Below, piece by piece: positions 36,472 through 46,203 of a stretch of DNA of 64,000 nt; the first letter of the stretch is position 1; every line of letters begins with the position of its first letter. This DNA is from Caenorhabditis elegans (lineage: Eukaryota > Nematoda > Chromadorea > Rhabditida > Rhabditidae): positions 14,198,001 through 14,262,000 of the forward strand of contig NC_003283.11 in the NCBI RefSeq assembly GCF_000002985.6, in the 5' to 3' direction. Below the pieces are notes generated by a model that was given only the letters and a program-made list of their open reading frames with translations, did not search any database and was not told the DNA's origin. The position numbers and the translations under genes are program-made.

Positions 36472-38002
36472 CTATTTTCTGGTCAATAGTTCACTTTTCA
36501 ATGAGATGTTATCAATTTTCAGTTTCAAAGTCCGTATTATATGGATTGAGTTCAGTGCTGCAACTCCGCCAAATTTTTCACTTTTACAAACAGAAAAAAG
36601 GGGAAAGAAAAAATTAGATGAACTCACGACCATTAATTCAAGAGCATCTTTAAAAGTCCGAATTCCATTACAATCAATAGCTTGTTTATGCTCCTCAGAA
36701 ACGTGTGGCAAGTTGGTAAAGGGCATCAAAACTTGTTGGAAATTGTGTTTGATTGCATGTTTGACTTCTTCTTCAGCATATTCATCCTTAAAAATTGTAC
36801 CAAATTAGTAACTAGCCCACTCTCAAAAACTTACCCATTCTATATTGCCAGTTTTGTCTAGTTTCCCAATGACTATAGTCTCATTCTTGACAGTTGTTCC
36901 AGAGCACACCGCATAAAGTGCAATCCCAGCGGCCAGTGAGAAGCTATTTCCTTCAAACGCATTAACGGATTTTACTTCTAATAAATACGAATGGTCATCA
37001 ATATCATCAATTCCTTGCTCTCGACACATCTTCTCCACTATTTCGAAGACCCGCTTGAAGTGGAACTTTGTCGACATTCGCAACTCCGCAATAATTTGGA
37101 TTGGTTTATTATTTTTCTTTGTCCGTTTTCGCTTTGTGGCGACTGAAACATTGCGAATTTTATTTTTTTGTATATTCAACTCACTTATTGCACACAGTGC
37201 GCTCTTTTCTTTCACAGTGTCGGTCATTACACAAAACAATATGGCCCGTTTTGGAATTTTGCTAGTCGTTTGTGACGACGAATCTTCGTTATTGAACTCT
37301 CTTCTCTCTAGAAACACAACACGTTAATTAATACCTAAACAGAAAACTAATAAAACATACTTCGAGTAATCCAGTTTCTCAATACCTGTCGCTTCTTCTC
37401 ATTTTCGGCCTGAAAATTGGATTAATCCATCATGATCTATGAGAATTGCGGGAATTCAGATGCAGACCTTTCATCTGATTTCGCACGTTTAAGAGAGTGT
37501 TGACGTCACATTTTTCTGCATGAAAGATTCCCGCATTTTTTTTAAAGATCACGCCCTTTATGCCTTTGCTCCATGGAAATGGTATCCACAAAAAATTTAC
37601 CCTCTTCTGTTTTTCCTTATGGGGTTTTGCGCTCTATTGACTCTACCGAGTACCTGCCGATGTCGAACATTCTTATCTATCTATTTTAGTTTCTACTTGT
37701 GCGGCACACAGACTGTGCTTACCTCACGCCTGCCTACAAGCACTTTACCATCTTGAAAATCCACGTAATTTTTGAATTGCTGTTATACGGAGAATTGTAG
37801 AAAAAATTACCTTCTTATTTGATTTTGACGGCTTCACAGACTTTCTAGATCTCGTCGACTTCGAGGATCTCAGACGTTTTGAAGCTCGAGACGACTTGGT
37901 TGCGATTCCCTTTTTGCATTTTTTACACAACTGAAAATCAATCTTTGGATCACTTGTACTGTATGAAACACTTACCGCTTGTCGATCCTTTGTGGAGGGC
38001 AT
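36472..38002 (-). CDS. Lon proteolytic-domain-like protein, catalytic Lys apparently missing
   Basis: Six exons (37976-38002, 37811-37930, 37361-37409, 37185-37307, 36835-37142 and 36628-36786, read on to a stop at 36472) join in phase, giving 262 residues plus a 51-residue read-through tail. An N-terminal LCKKCKKG is followed by a Lys/Ser/Arg-rich stretch. From about residue 120, SYLLEVKSVNAFEGNSFSLA, then IVIGKLDKTGNIEW, then QQVLMPFTN and TFKDALELMV, follow the Lon protease P-domain. The Ser aligned with the Lon nucleophile (GPSAG) is kept as GNSFS. Where Lon has GG..EK, this protein reads WDEYAEE, so the catalytic Lys seems lost. There is no AAA+ ATPase domain. It could be a regulatory pseudo-protease. 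The end is uncertain: GTCGTGAGT after LELMV is a good donor. Confidence 0.6.
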
Positions 38003-38267
38003 AGTAATTACGATACAAGTTGAAAACTCCAATGAATGGATTTGTTTTGAATACTGATTTTTGTGAAACTGGGATTGAGGGAGGGGGGGGGGGGGACACT
38101 GATGAGATCAGTTCGACCTTTGAAGTTTTGCCACGTTTTTAAATTTTAATTAACTTTGTTTTTAAGGTTTATTCATAAATGTTTTTGTTTGAATTCACGG
38201 AAATGAAATTTTGTAATTTCAAAAAATATTTTGGTTGAAATATAAAATTTTAATTTTTTAATGATAA

Positions 38268-39932
38268 CACAGGCAAAGCGGGTACGGTCCGTTTACGGAT
38301 CTTGGACCGGGAACGGACCATTAACGGGTGAACTACGGATATGAAAAGCGGGACGGACCAGTTACGGGCAAACTACGGGTAAAGTGAAAAATGGCCATTA
38401 AGAGGAAAAAATGGATTAAAAAAAAACGAAATTTTTTTAATACCTATGATATCATTTGGCTAATTTAAGCATTTTTACGTCGTTAAATGCATTTATTAGA
38501 GCAAAAACCACATTTACCGACCGAGAAGGCTCCTGAGCCGTAGTTGGGCCGCTTCCGGTCCGTAGACGGGCCGTCGCCGGCCCGTAGACGGACCGTAAAT
38601 GAACCGTCCCGAGCACCAAATTTTTGTTTTTGAAAATTTCAGGTTCGAGCACGGAAAAGGTGCCCAAATTAGCCAAAGGAGAGTGTGGGCACTTCAAAAA
38701 CTCCATTTTCATGAAAAATTTTTTTCGTATTATCCTCCGCTTTGGTGATCATCCGTAGTTTGGCCGTAGCCGGTCCGTAGATGGTCCGTAAATTAACCGT
38801 CCCGGTCGGCAAAACTGCACTTTTTAAAACTGAACCTTGAATCAGGCAAAAAATTAGCCAACTGGCTACAATGAACCAAATAGCATTGTAGGTACTTCAA
38901 AAACTCAATTTTCATGAAAAAAAATTCCTCTGGGCAACCATTCTGTCTATCATCCGTCCAACTGGTCCGTACGCGGCCCGTAATCGCATACGATCTAACT
39001 GAAGCTATTAAGCATGACATTGTGCGTAAAAGAGGTTATATTAATGTAATCCTATAAACATATCAATAAAAAAGATGAAATGCCACAATTGGGTAGATAC
39101 TGTGTATACGCAACGTTCACTCTCTCTGCTGGTCTTCTTCAGCTGAGCAACAGGAGCATTTTTTGAAATATCATAAAATATTTTACTAACAATACATTCT
39201 GGAATCATTCCTGATATCATTTCTGTTCCGTGTGTATTTTAAGAAATTAAGGTATCATTCAAGTAGAACGCATATACCTTATTTCCTCTATTAGTATTGC
39301 AACCCAGTCCAATCGAAAATTAGTCTTGCATGCAAGACTAATAGAGGAAATATGGTAAGTAGCATTTCTGTATTACAAGTAGATGGAGCACGTATAGGTA
39401 GATGTTGAGATATATGCGAAATAAGTTCTGAACTACACGAAACTGTCAATTGTTATCGTTCGCTTTCATATAAGTCCAACGGCAAGATGGAGAATCAGAA
39501 ACTACCGAAAATACAAGCGAAAAAGTTGGTGTAAGACGTGAAAACCAGAAGAAAATGCGCGAGCGCGAGCTGATCGCTATTTATGCGAAGTCTATGGATA
39601 TTTTTCGCGTGCGCGAATGGCCAAACGGTAAGGTGATGGGCCAGTAATCAATCGACAGGCAGTGGACAAGTTCAACCCCGGCTGAGGCAAATAGAATTGC
39701 TACAACGAAGGATCACCGGAAGACGGTCTGGAGCAAGACCGGAGCTCGGAGGAGCATTGGGAAAGAAAAAGGGGGCAGCTGGAGGGTGAAAAAATTTTCC
39801 CATTTTTTAGTCTCTTTACGGTTCAATTACGGTCCGTTGACGGACCGGGAATCGAACCGTGAACTGTTCTTAAATTTGAGCCGTTCCCGGTCCGTGAACG
39901 GACCGTTTTGGGCACTTTCCGCTTTGCCTGTG
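38268..39932. mobile_element. 1.67-kb DNA transposon with 3-bp TAA duplication (Harbinger-like size)
   Basis: Both ends read CACAGGCAAAGCGG in inverted orientation and TAA flanks each side (38265-38267 and 39933-39935). A 3-bp TWA duplication suggests the PIF/Harbinger group, but no transposase was seen. Sub-terminal regions are filled with short variants of GGTCCGTTTACGG and ACGGACCG on both strands. The interior carries a small MITE at 39277-39355. Confidence 0.75.
39277..39355. mobile_element. 79-bp palindromic MITE, TA-flanked
   Basis: The ends are CCTTATTTCCTCTATTAG and an imperfect complement, CTAATAGAGGAAATATGG. TA flanks both sides (39275-39276 and 39356-39357). The core TTAGTCTTGCATGCAAGACT is a perfect palindrome. 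It is closely related to the element at 62179-62261. Confidence 0.8.
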
Positions 39933-39935
39933 TAA

Positions 39936-40460
39936 GGAGGTATGTACATATGTATATGGAAACTACTGAGATCAAAATGATTCCCCAATTGATTTGAAAC
40001 TAGTCTTTAATCTTATTGGAAAGCTCGAAAAGTACCTAAATAACTGACTGTAGAATGACAGAACAGTTAAACATTTTCGCAAAATACTGAAAACCGTGTT
40101 CCGGGTTTGCTCTGGCCCTGATCATTGTTCATGGAGCAATCACATTTTGAATAGGAAAAAAGTAGATTTTTAAAATTTTCTGTCTGGTTTTCTTCTTCAA
40201 GTTAGCGTCAAAGCTATTGTTTTAAGATGTTGGCTGCTCAGAAAGAAACGATAAATTCAACATTTACTTTTTAACTACGAATTAAGTTTTTCAAATTCAC
40301 AAGTACCAAATTTTAATGGTCTATTTGTCACTCTTTTCGAAGTAATTGTAATTGCACAATTATACCTAATGTAGGATGTAACTTTTTTAGACAGAGATGA
40401 ATACGAATAACATAAATCCTATAGAAATGATTCAAATCTGTACGATGACATACTATCAAA
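39936..40460. other. Intergenic stretch, no gene seen
   Basis: AT-rich spacer between two transposons; nothing recognised. Confidence 0.5.
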
Positions 40461-40468
40461 ATATACTA

Positions 40469-41038
40469 CAGGGGTGGGCGGCAATTGCCGTTCGGCAAAT
40501 TGTTTTGTCGACAAACTCGGCAAATTGATTTGTCGACAAACTCGGCAAATCGGCAAATCGCCGGTTTCCGATTTGCCGGAACTTTTCAATTTCGGCAATT
40601 CGCCTGTTTGCCGATTTGCCGGAAATTTTTATTTTCATCACATTGTCGATTTGCCGTTTGCCGGATATCAGATTTTTTTTTGGATTTTCTACATGACGGA
40701 AACACATTTTCACCCGTTTTTTCTAGATATTTTTACAGAATTTGCTTACTTGTCAAAATAAATGTAGGAATATTCATAGGATGTATTTAATTTGCCATTT
40801 GAAATTGAAATTATGTAATTTCTAAAAAATAAGTGCAACACCACGATTTGCCGAAAATTTTCGGCAAATTGCCTTTTTTCCGGCAAATTCGGCAAATCGG
40901 CAATTTGCCGATTTGCTGGTTTGCCGGAAATTTTCAATTCCGGCAATTTGCCGGTTTGCCGATTTGCCAAAAAATTAAATTCCGGCAATTTACTGATTTG
41001 CCGATTTGCCGGAAAAAATCGTCTGCCTCCCACCCCTG
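40469..41038. mobile_element. hAT-like non-autonomous element (570 bp)
   Basis: It begins CAGGGGTGGGCGGCAAT and ends in the complement CCACCCCTG. The flanks are ATATACTA (40461-40468) and ATATCCTA (41039-41046), an 8-bp duplication with one mismatch. The interior is made of TTGCCGGAAATTTTC and TTCGGCAAATTG units, like the copy at 8410-9006, although the units have diverged. Confidence 0.8.
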
Positions 41039-41049
41039 ATATCCTATAC

Positions 41050-41480
41050 AACACTTTGATAATAACATAGGATATTCCAATGAGCATTTTCCATAAAATG
41101 GCAAATTCATTGATAATAAAAATGTGGAAAATGTTGACTAAAAAAGGGTAGTGATTTGTTAGAAATTTTAAAGAGTAATTATTTAATAATTAAAAAATTG
41201 ATTAGCTGGAATAGCATTTTTTAAAACTATTTTGAAAAACAATTTTTTACGTATTCTCGGTACTTTCTAAGTCAAAAGTCTGAAATGCCAAATGAAATAA
41301 AGATCCTAAAAACTGTAAACACAGATTCAAGATAGTTTTTAAAGCCACTTATTTTGATGGAAAATGACCTAAAAAATCAGACCGAGTTTTTTATAGTTCA
41401 AAGGGCTCCCTGCCGCAAATTTCCGAACAATCGTTTTTGAAAGGTTCTTTTGAAATTTTTTCCTACTTTCTATACTTATT
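41050..41480. other. Intergenic stretch, no gene seen
   Basis: AT-rich region downstream of the small minus-strand gene ending at 41489; no feature recognised. Confidence 0.5.
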
Positions 41481-41488
41481 TAACTTTT

Positions 41489-41856
41489 TTACAACACTAT
41501 GTAGGCATTTGAAACAAAAACTTGCTGAATTGGATACGGATTTGAAGCTGCTTGCCATGAGAGATTCTCGTCAAATTGCCAGAATCTTTGTCTTTCCTGA
41601 ATAACTTATTTATAAGAAATAACTTCAAATAAATTCTTCAACTCACATTTGGAACTTGCTCTCTATGTACAGTCTCAAATAGTCTGATCTCGTCTTCGTG
41701 AGATTCTGGATCCATTACTGTTGTGGTTGTGGTTGTAGTTGTCTTTTTGATTGGGATTTCACCGTGATTATCCAAAAGATGAGCTGCATATCCGCAATGG
41801 AAAAGAAGAATTCCGACGACGATGAGGATCAGAGCCAGTGGCGTAAAGTTCAAAAT
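41489..41856 (-). CDS. Small single-pass membrane or secreted protein, start codon not found
   Basis: Two exons, 41647-41856 and 41489-41596, join in phase (donor GTGAGT, acceptor TTATTCAG) and encode about 105 residues. They are a hydrophobic segment (LALILIVVGILLFHCGYA), a Thr-rich linker of eight Thr, then an acidic and aromatic tail (ERQRFWQFDENLSWQAA). The frame opens after a TAG with no ATG before the hydrophobic segment. The first in-frame ATG, near 41715, would lose the anchor. Either a 5' exon lies elsewhere, beyond or within the upstream gene, or initiation is non-AUG. No family was recognised. Confidence 0.55.
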
Positions 41857-42068
41857 CTATTATTTACCTTCTCAGTACGAATTTAATTTAATTGAAAAAC
41901 TGAAATTGAAAACAAAAATTATATAAAATCACCAATTTGGTGATCGCCGGCTGTTAATCGGCGCACTTTATTGCAAAAAATATTATCAGATCAGTAAAGC
42001 AAAACAAGTGATATAAAGAGAAAATAAATTATCAATAAAAATAAATTAACCACACAGAATCAGCAGTT

Positions 42069-43151
42069 CTATTGTTTTCCCTGAGAGTATGCTCCTCCGG
42101 ATGGTTGAGCAACGTTGGCAGCTTGATATCCAGAAGCCTGAACAGTTCCGGCTGGAGCTGGAGCACTTAATTGGGCTGGTTGTTGAGCGGCGGCTGGAGC
42201 CTCGTATCCTTGAGTTTGAACTTGAGCTGGTGCGACTGGTGCGACTTGAGCTTGCTCAGATTGATATCCTTGTGAGACTGGAGCAGATTGCCCCTGAGCA
42301 GCGGATTGGTAACCGGCTCCCTGAGCAACTTGTCCTTGTTGGGCGACTGCTTCGAAGCCTCCTTGAGTAGATCCCTGTTGGTATCCGGCTCCTCCTTGAG
42401 CAGCTGGAGCTGGACCTTGTTGAGCAACAAAACCTCCCTGAGCTGGTCCCTGCTGGTATCCAGCTCCTCCTTGGACAACTTGAGCTGGTCCTTGTTGTGC
42501 AGTAAATCCTCCCTGAGCAGGCCCTTGCTGATATCCGGCTCCTCCCTGAACTCCTTGAGCAGATCCCTGTTGAGCAACAAATCTTCCTTGAGCTGGTCCC
42601 TGCTGGTATCCGGCTCCTCCTTGAGCTTGTCCTCCACCGAGAGTTGGAGCTCCTTGATAACCTCCTCCGAGTCCACCAAAAGCTGGTGCTGGAGCTCCAA
42701 GTCCTGGAAGTTGAAGAGCTGGAGCAGCCTGGTAACCTCCACCGGGTCCACCTCCGAGGCCACCTCCCAGACCTCCTCCAAGAGCTGGAGCAGCTTGGTA
42801 CCCACCGCCAAGTCCACCGAATGCTGGAGCTGGAGCTGGTGCTCCTCCAAATCCTCCGAGTCCTCCACCGAGAGCTGGAGCCGCATAAGATCCTCCGGCT
42901 CCGCCAAATCCTCCAGATGGGGCAACTGCATAACCTCCGGCTGGAATGGCTGGAGCTGGGGCGGATGGGAAGAGTGGGGCTGGGGCAGATGGAGCGGTCA
43001 CGTATCCTCCAGCAGCTGGTGCAGGGGCAAGAGCTGGAGCTGGAGCTGGAGCTCCGCAGCAGGCACCACCACCACCACCTCCTCCAAGAAGACCGAAGAG
43101 GAAGGCGGATGATGTGGAGACAAGGCAGGCTAAGATCACAACGGATTTCAT
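42069..43151 (-). CDS. Secreted Gly/Ala/Pro/Gln-rich repeat protein
   Basis: A single 1083-nt exon encodes 360 residues. The signal peptide is MKSVVILACLVSTSSA. The first half is rich in Gly, Ala and Pro (FGGLGGGYQAAPALGGG units). From about residue 177 four tandem 25-residue repeats of the form GGAGYQQGPAQGG...AQQG occur, then a Gln/Ala/Pro tail. The ATG follows TTTTCAG directly, consistent with a 5' UTR intron or trans-splicing. Strong preferred-codon use (CCA, GGA, CAG) points to high expression. Composition suggests a structural protein of cuticle, pharyngeal lining or eggshell type; this is inference only. The long frames on the other strand are shadows of its low complexity. Confidence 0.85.
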   Translation of the reverse strand: MKSVVILACLVSTSSAFLFGLLGGGGGGGACCGAPAPAPALAPAPAAGGYVTAPSAPAPLFPSAPAPAIPAGGYAVAPSGGFGGAGGSYAAPALGGGLGGFGGAPAPAPAFGGLGGGYQAAPALGGGLGGGLGGGPGGGYQAAPALQLPGLGAPAPAFGGLGGGYQGAPTLGGGQAQGGAGYQQGPAQGRFVAQQGSAQGVQGGAGYQQGPAQGGFTAQQGPAQVVQGGAGYQQGPAQGGFVAQQGPAPAAQGGAGYQQGSTQGGFEAVAQQGQVAQGAGYQSAAQGQSAPVSQGYQSEQAQVAPVAPAQVQTQGYEAPAAAQQPAQLSAPAPAGTVQASGYQAANVAQPSGGAYSQGKQ

Positions 43152-43280
43152 CTGAAAATTGAAAATTGAGGTATAAAAATAAGAATTTAAAGTCAAATTG
43201 GAGTTGCAGAAATTGGTTAGAATTCATGAAATGATTTTCTTATTCAGAAGAATATATTCATCTCAAATGCTATGCCAACT

Positions 43281-43290
43281 CTTATATACC
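43281..43290 (-). promoter_or_regulatory. TATA box of the Gly-rich protein gene
   Basis: GGTATATAAG on the minus strand lies about 130 bases upstream of the start codon, a suitable place given a short 5' UTR intron ending at TTTTCAG. Confidence 0.55.
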
Positions 43291-43562
43291 TTTATGTTCT
43301 CTAACCCGTTCTACGCGAGGGCGTTGCTTTATCCTGGACTTGCTACACCTTCTGTTCATCTTTTTGAACTTTGAATTGTCCTATCACGTTTCAGGTTTTG
43401 AGACAAAGTTCCGACGCAATAATTATGAATTTCGGAGAAAGAAGATGAGAGATGAACGTAAAAAGGCTTTGGATTGTTTTGAAAAATAAAATTCAAAATG
43501 AACAAGGATACATACATGCGAAAAGCTTTTTGCAATCGAACTATGGCCTCAAGACGCCTTGC

Positions 43563-43637
43563 CTAAAAATTTGCCGAGCTCACATCAGCAAGTTTGGCAA
43601 ATATACTTTTTTGAAATTTGCTGCACACTCCTGCTAA
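43563..43637. repeat. Degenerate fragment of the hAT-like TTGCCGAGCTC family
   Basis: AAATTTGCCGAGCTCACATC and, at the right, AAATTTGCTGCACACTCCTG resemble parts of the elements at 8410 and 40469, reduced to about 75 bp. Confidence 0.5.
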
Positions 43638-43639
43638 GC

Positions 43640-46200
43640 ACCTTCCTATTTCTTTCTTGCTCTGGGTTTGTAAAGTTGTTCTATTTCCACATTTACTCTT
43701 TTTATCATTTTCATATTCTGTCCGACATCATAAAGTTTTCAATAATTTATTAGACTTCATAGGAAGCGTTCTTCTCCAACCTGTCCATCCCAACCCTTAT
43801 CACATTCTTATCATATCTACGTCCTTCTCATCCAATTTCAATTGTCGCCTTGTCGCTTCGATGGCGCAATATCTGCGCTAAATAGACAAAAACTGAAAGA
43901 AAACTCGGTAGATATCCTCCAGATATTACGCGCCATTGGGCAATCCAACGGATAGTGATCTTTTCAACAAATGTACTTCTTTATTTCTTTTGTCACAATG
44001 GAAATATTCTCATGTAACACACAATAATGCCATTGAAATTCAAAGAAAATCTGATGATCGGGCGTGTCTCAACCGGTTCCACAACATTTGACACACTGTA
44101 CTTTTATATGAAAACGTCTAAAAAGTTTGTGCATTGAGAAGGCATTTCATGAGAAAGCGGGGTTTTACATTCCCGAGAAATAATCAAATAAAATGAAAAT
44201 AGAAAAAATTGTTAGAGTAGAAGGAGGGAGAGGCAATGAAGAAGCGCCCCGGGAATTTTTGTCAAACATTTCTATAAAAATTGTTAATTCATTGAATTAA
44301 TGATTAAAAAAAAATGCATTTTTTAGAATAGAGCTCAGATGTTGCAAAGTTTCACCCGACACAAAAGCGATGTGCCTAAAAATGTAAGGTTTTTTCGTTT
44401 CCAGAGTCTTTTCTCTGTGTTGTTCTGTGACGATCTATTGAGTATTTTTGGAAAGCTCAAAGTTTTAAATTGAACTTTCACAATGATTTCTGAATATAAA
44501 AGTTATATTGAATAAATTAGAATGAAATGTAGTTTCATATGTTGCAAGTCAGTTCACACTTCACTGATTCTGAAATTATTTTCATCGTGTTGCAGTTTTT
44601 TATAGAACTCGACATTTGCTCTTACTTGCACATACATGAAACGGAGTTGTACTATAACAATACTGAAAGACAATTTTTGAACTCATTGCTGTTCTTGGAA
44701 AAATTTCCATATAAGCTAGTAGCATAAAATTGTTTAGTTTGGTGATCATGATTTTTAAGAATACTTTTAAGTCACCCTTCCGTTTCAATTAGCTCATTAT
44801 CTTACATTAAAACATTATTCTCTATTTCAGATTGAATTAAGATCTAAATATAGAGTTGGTGAGTGCACTTCAAATTTTGAATGTAAAAATGTTGGTTGAA
44901 AGTTTAAAAAATATTTTTTTACCGTTCGCGTAAGTTCTTATGATTAAATACCGTGAAATAGATTATTTTAGTTCCTGTCAGCTACGTATATTTTTGTTTT
45001 ACAATTATTATTATTATTTTTCAATTGACCCAATTCCCACGACGTCGCAGAATTGTCTACACTTTTTGCGGTTTTTTTCCCTCTCACACACTGGCTATCA
45101 ATTTGTTTCATCGTTTAAACAAAAATAATACAACAGTGTTTTTGAAAACAACCGCGTTTTTCAAATTTTTCTGAGAAGAAAAATACTGTATTGAGAAGAT
45201 ATCTTAAATGCACTTTCTTTAAAACTTATTTTCTATATATATAGAATACCCAGTTTTCAAAAAAAAAACTCAAGAAAAGTTAGTAATTGAAGAAAGCGTC
45301 GAAAACAGGTGAAAAAACATCTCTGCATTTCTGACCATAATTATGCAAGAGGACCATAATTTTGCAAGAGGATTGAACTGTGAGAAAAAAACGTATTTCT
45401 TATTTTTCATTTCATGTAGTTAGATTTTCAATTTCTTGTACCGTCGCCTGCCTTGCGCCTACACATTTGCCTTCTGCCTAATCTTACACTGAACATTGTC
45501 TCACTTCCCCCATGAACCCTCCACAAAATAGTAAAAATGCAAAATTCGAAAAAAAATTTATTTCAAATATCAAAAAAATCCCAAAAATCGTTGTGAGTAA
45601 CCGACATTTCACAACGAAACAACCTCAATTTTCACTAATTTTAGCCGCCGACTGGTCGAAACAAAAAATAAAAGTTTTGAAAGAACAAGCAGAGTGACCC
45701 AAGAAATTTGGTCGTTGACTTTTTTCCCCAAACTTCCACCTGTCCGAACTTGAACTTCTGTGAAGCATGTGATTTTTGAAATAGATCTTCCAAATGTCTT
45801 TATTTCGGAACATGCTATTAATTTTTTAGCTCATTTTTTTCAAATTGGTAGACGAGCTCAATAGTTTTGTAACAATTCGTCACTAAATTCTGGGCTTCAA
45901 TTTTCAAAAATCTGAAATAATCTTCTGATCTTAGTTTGATCTTAGTTAGACTCTAGTTATTATCTAGTATGCATCAATAATTTCATAATTTTCTCGAATC
46001 AACAAATAATTTCGATCTCCCTCGTTTTCCCCCTTGTTTTTTCATTATTTCTTAATTTACAATAAGAGTTTTTTCTCACATCTGCACGTAGTCAGCTGAC
46101 TACAATGATATAGTTTTCATATTTTTTGGATCTGAATATATTTATATTTTTTGTATTTTTTCTCTTTATAATTGTATTCTTTTTACAGATATTTGGTGGA
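43640..46200. other. Intergenic stretch upstream of the first sre gene
   Basis: AT-rich with no confident exon. GTAGTCAGCTGACTAC at 46088-46103 is a perfect 16-bp palindrome about 100 bases before the receptor start and contains an E-box-like CAGCTG. CATAATTATGCAAGAGG at 45337-45353 echoes the end of the mariner-like element at 51146. A GCCTGCCTTGCGCC-type dispersed repeat is near 45445. Confidence 0.45.
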
Positions 46201-46203
46201 AAT

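Noticed and set aside
42167-43227. Long open frames on both strands opposite and beside the Gly-rich gene (Ser/Arg/Trp-rich or Leu/Glu-rich)
   Set aside because: They are shadows created by low-complexity GGA/CCA/CAG codons; the minus-strand frame with signal peptide and tandem protein repeats explains the region.
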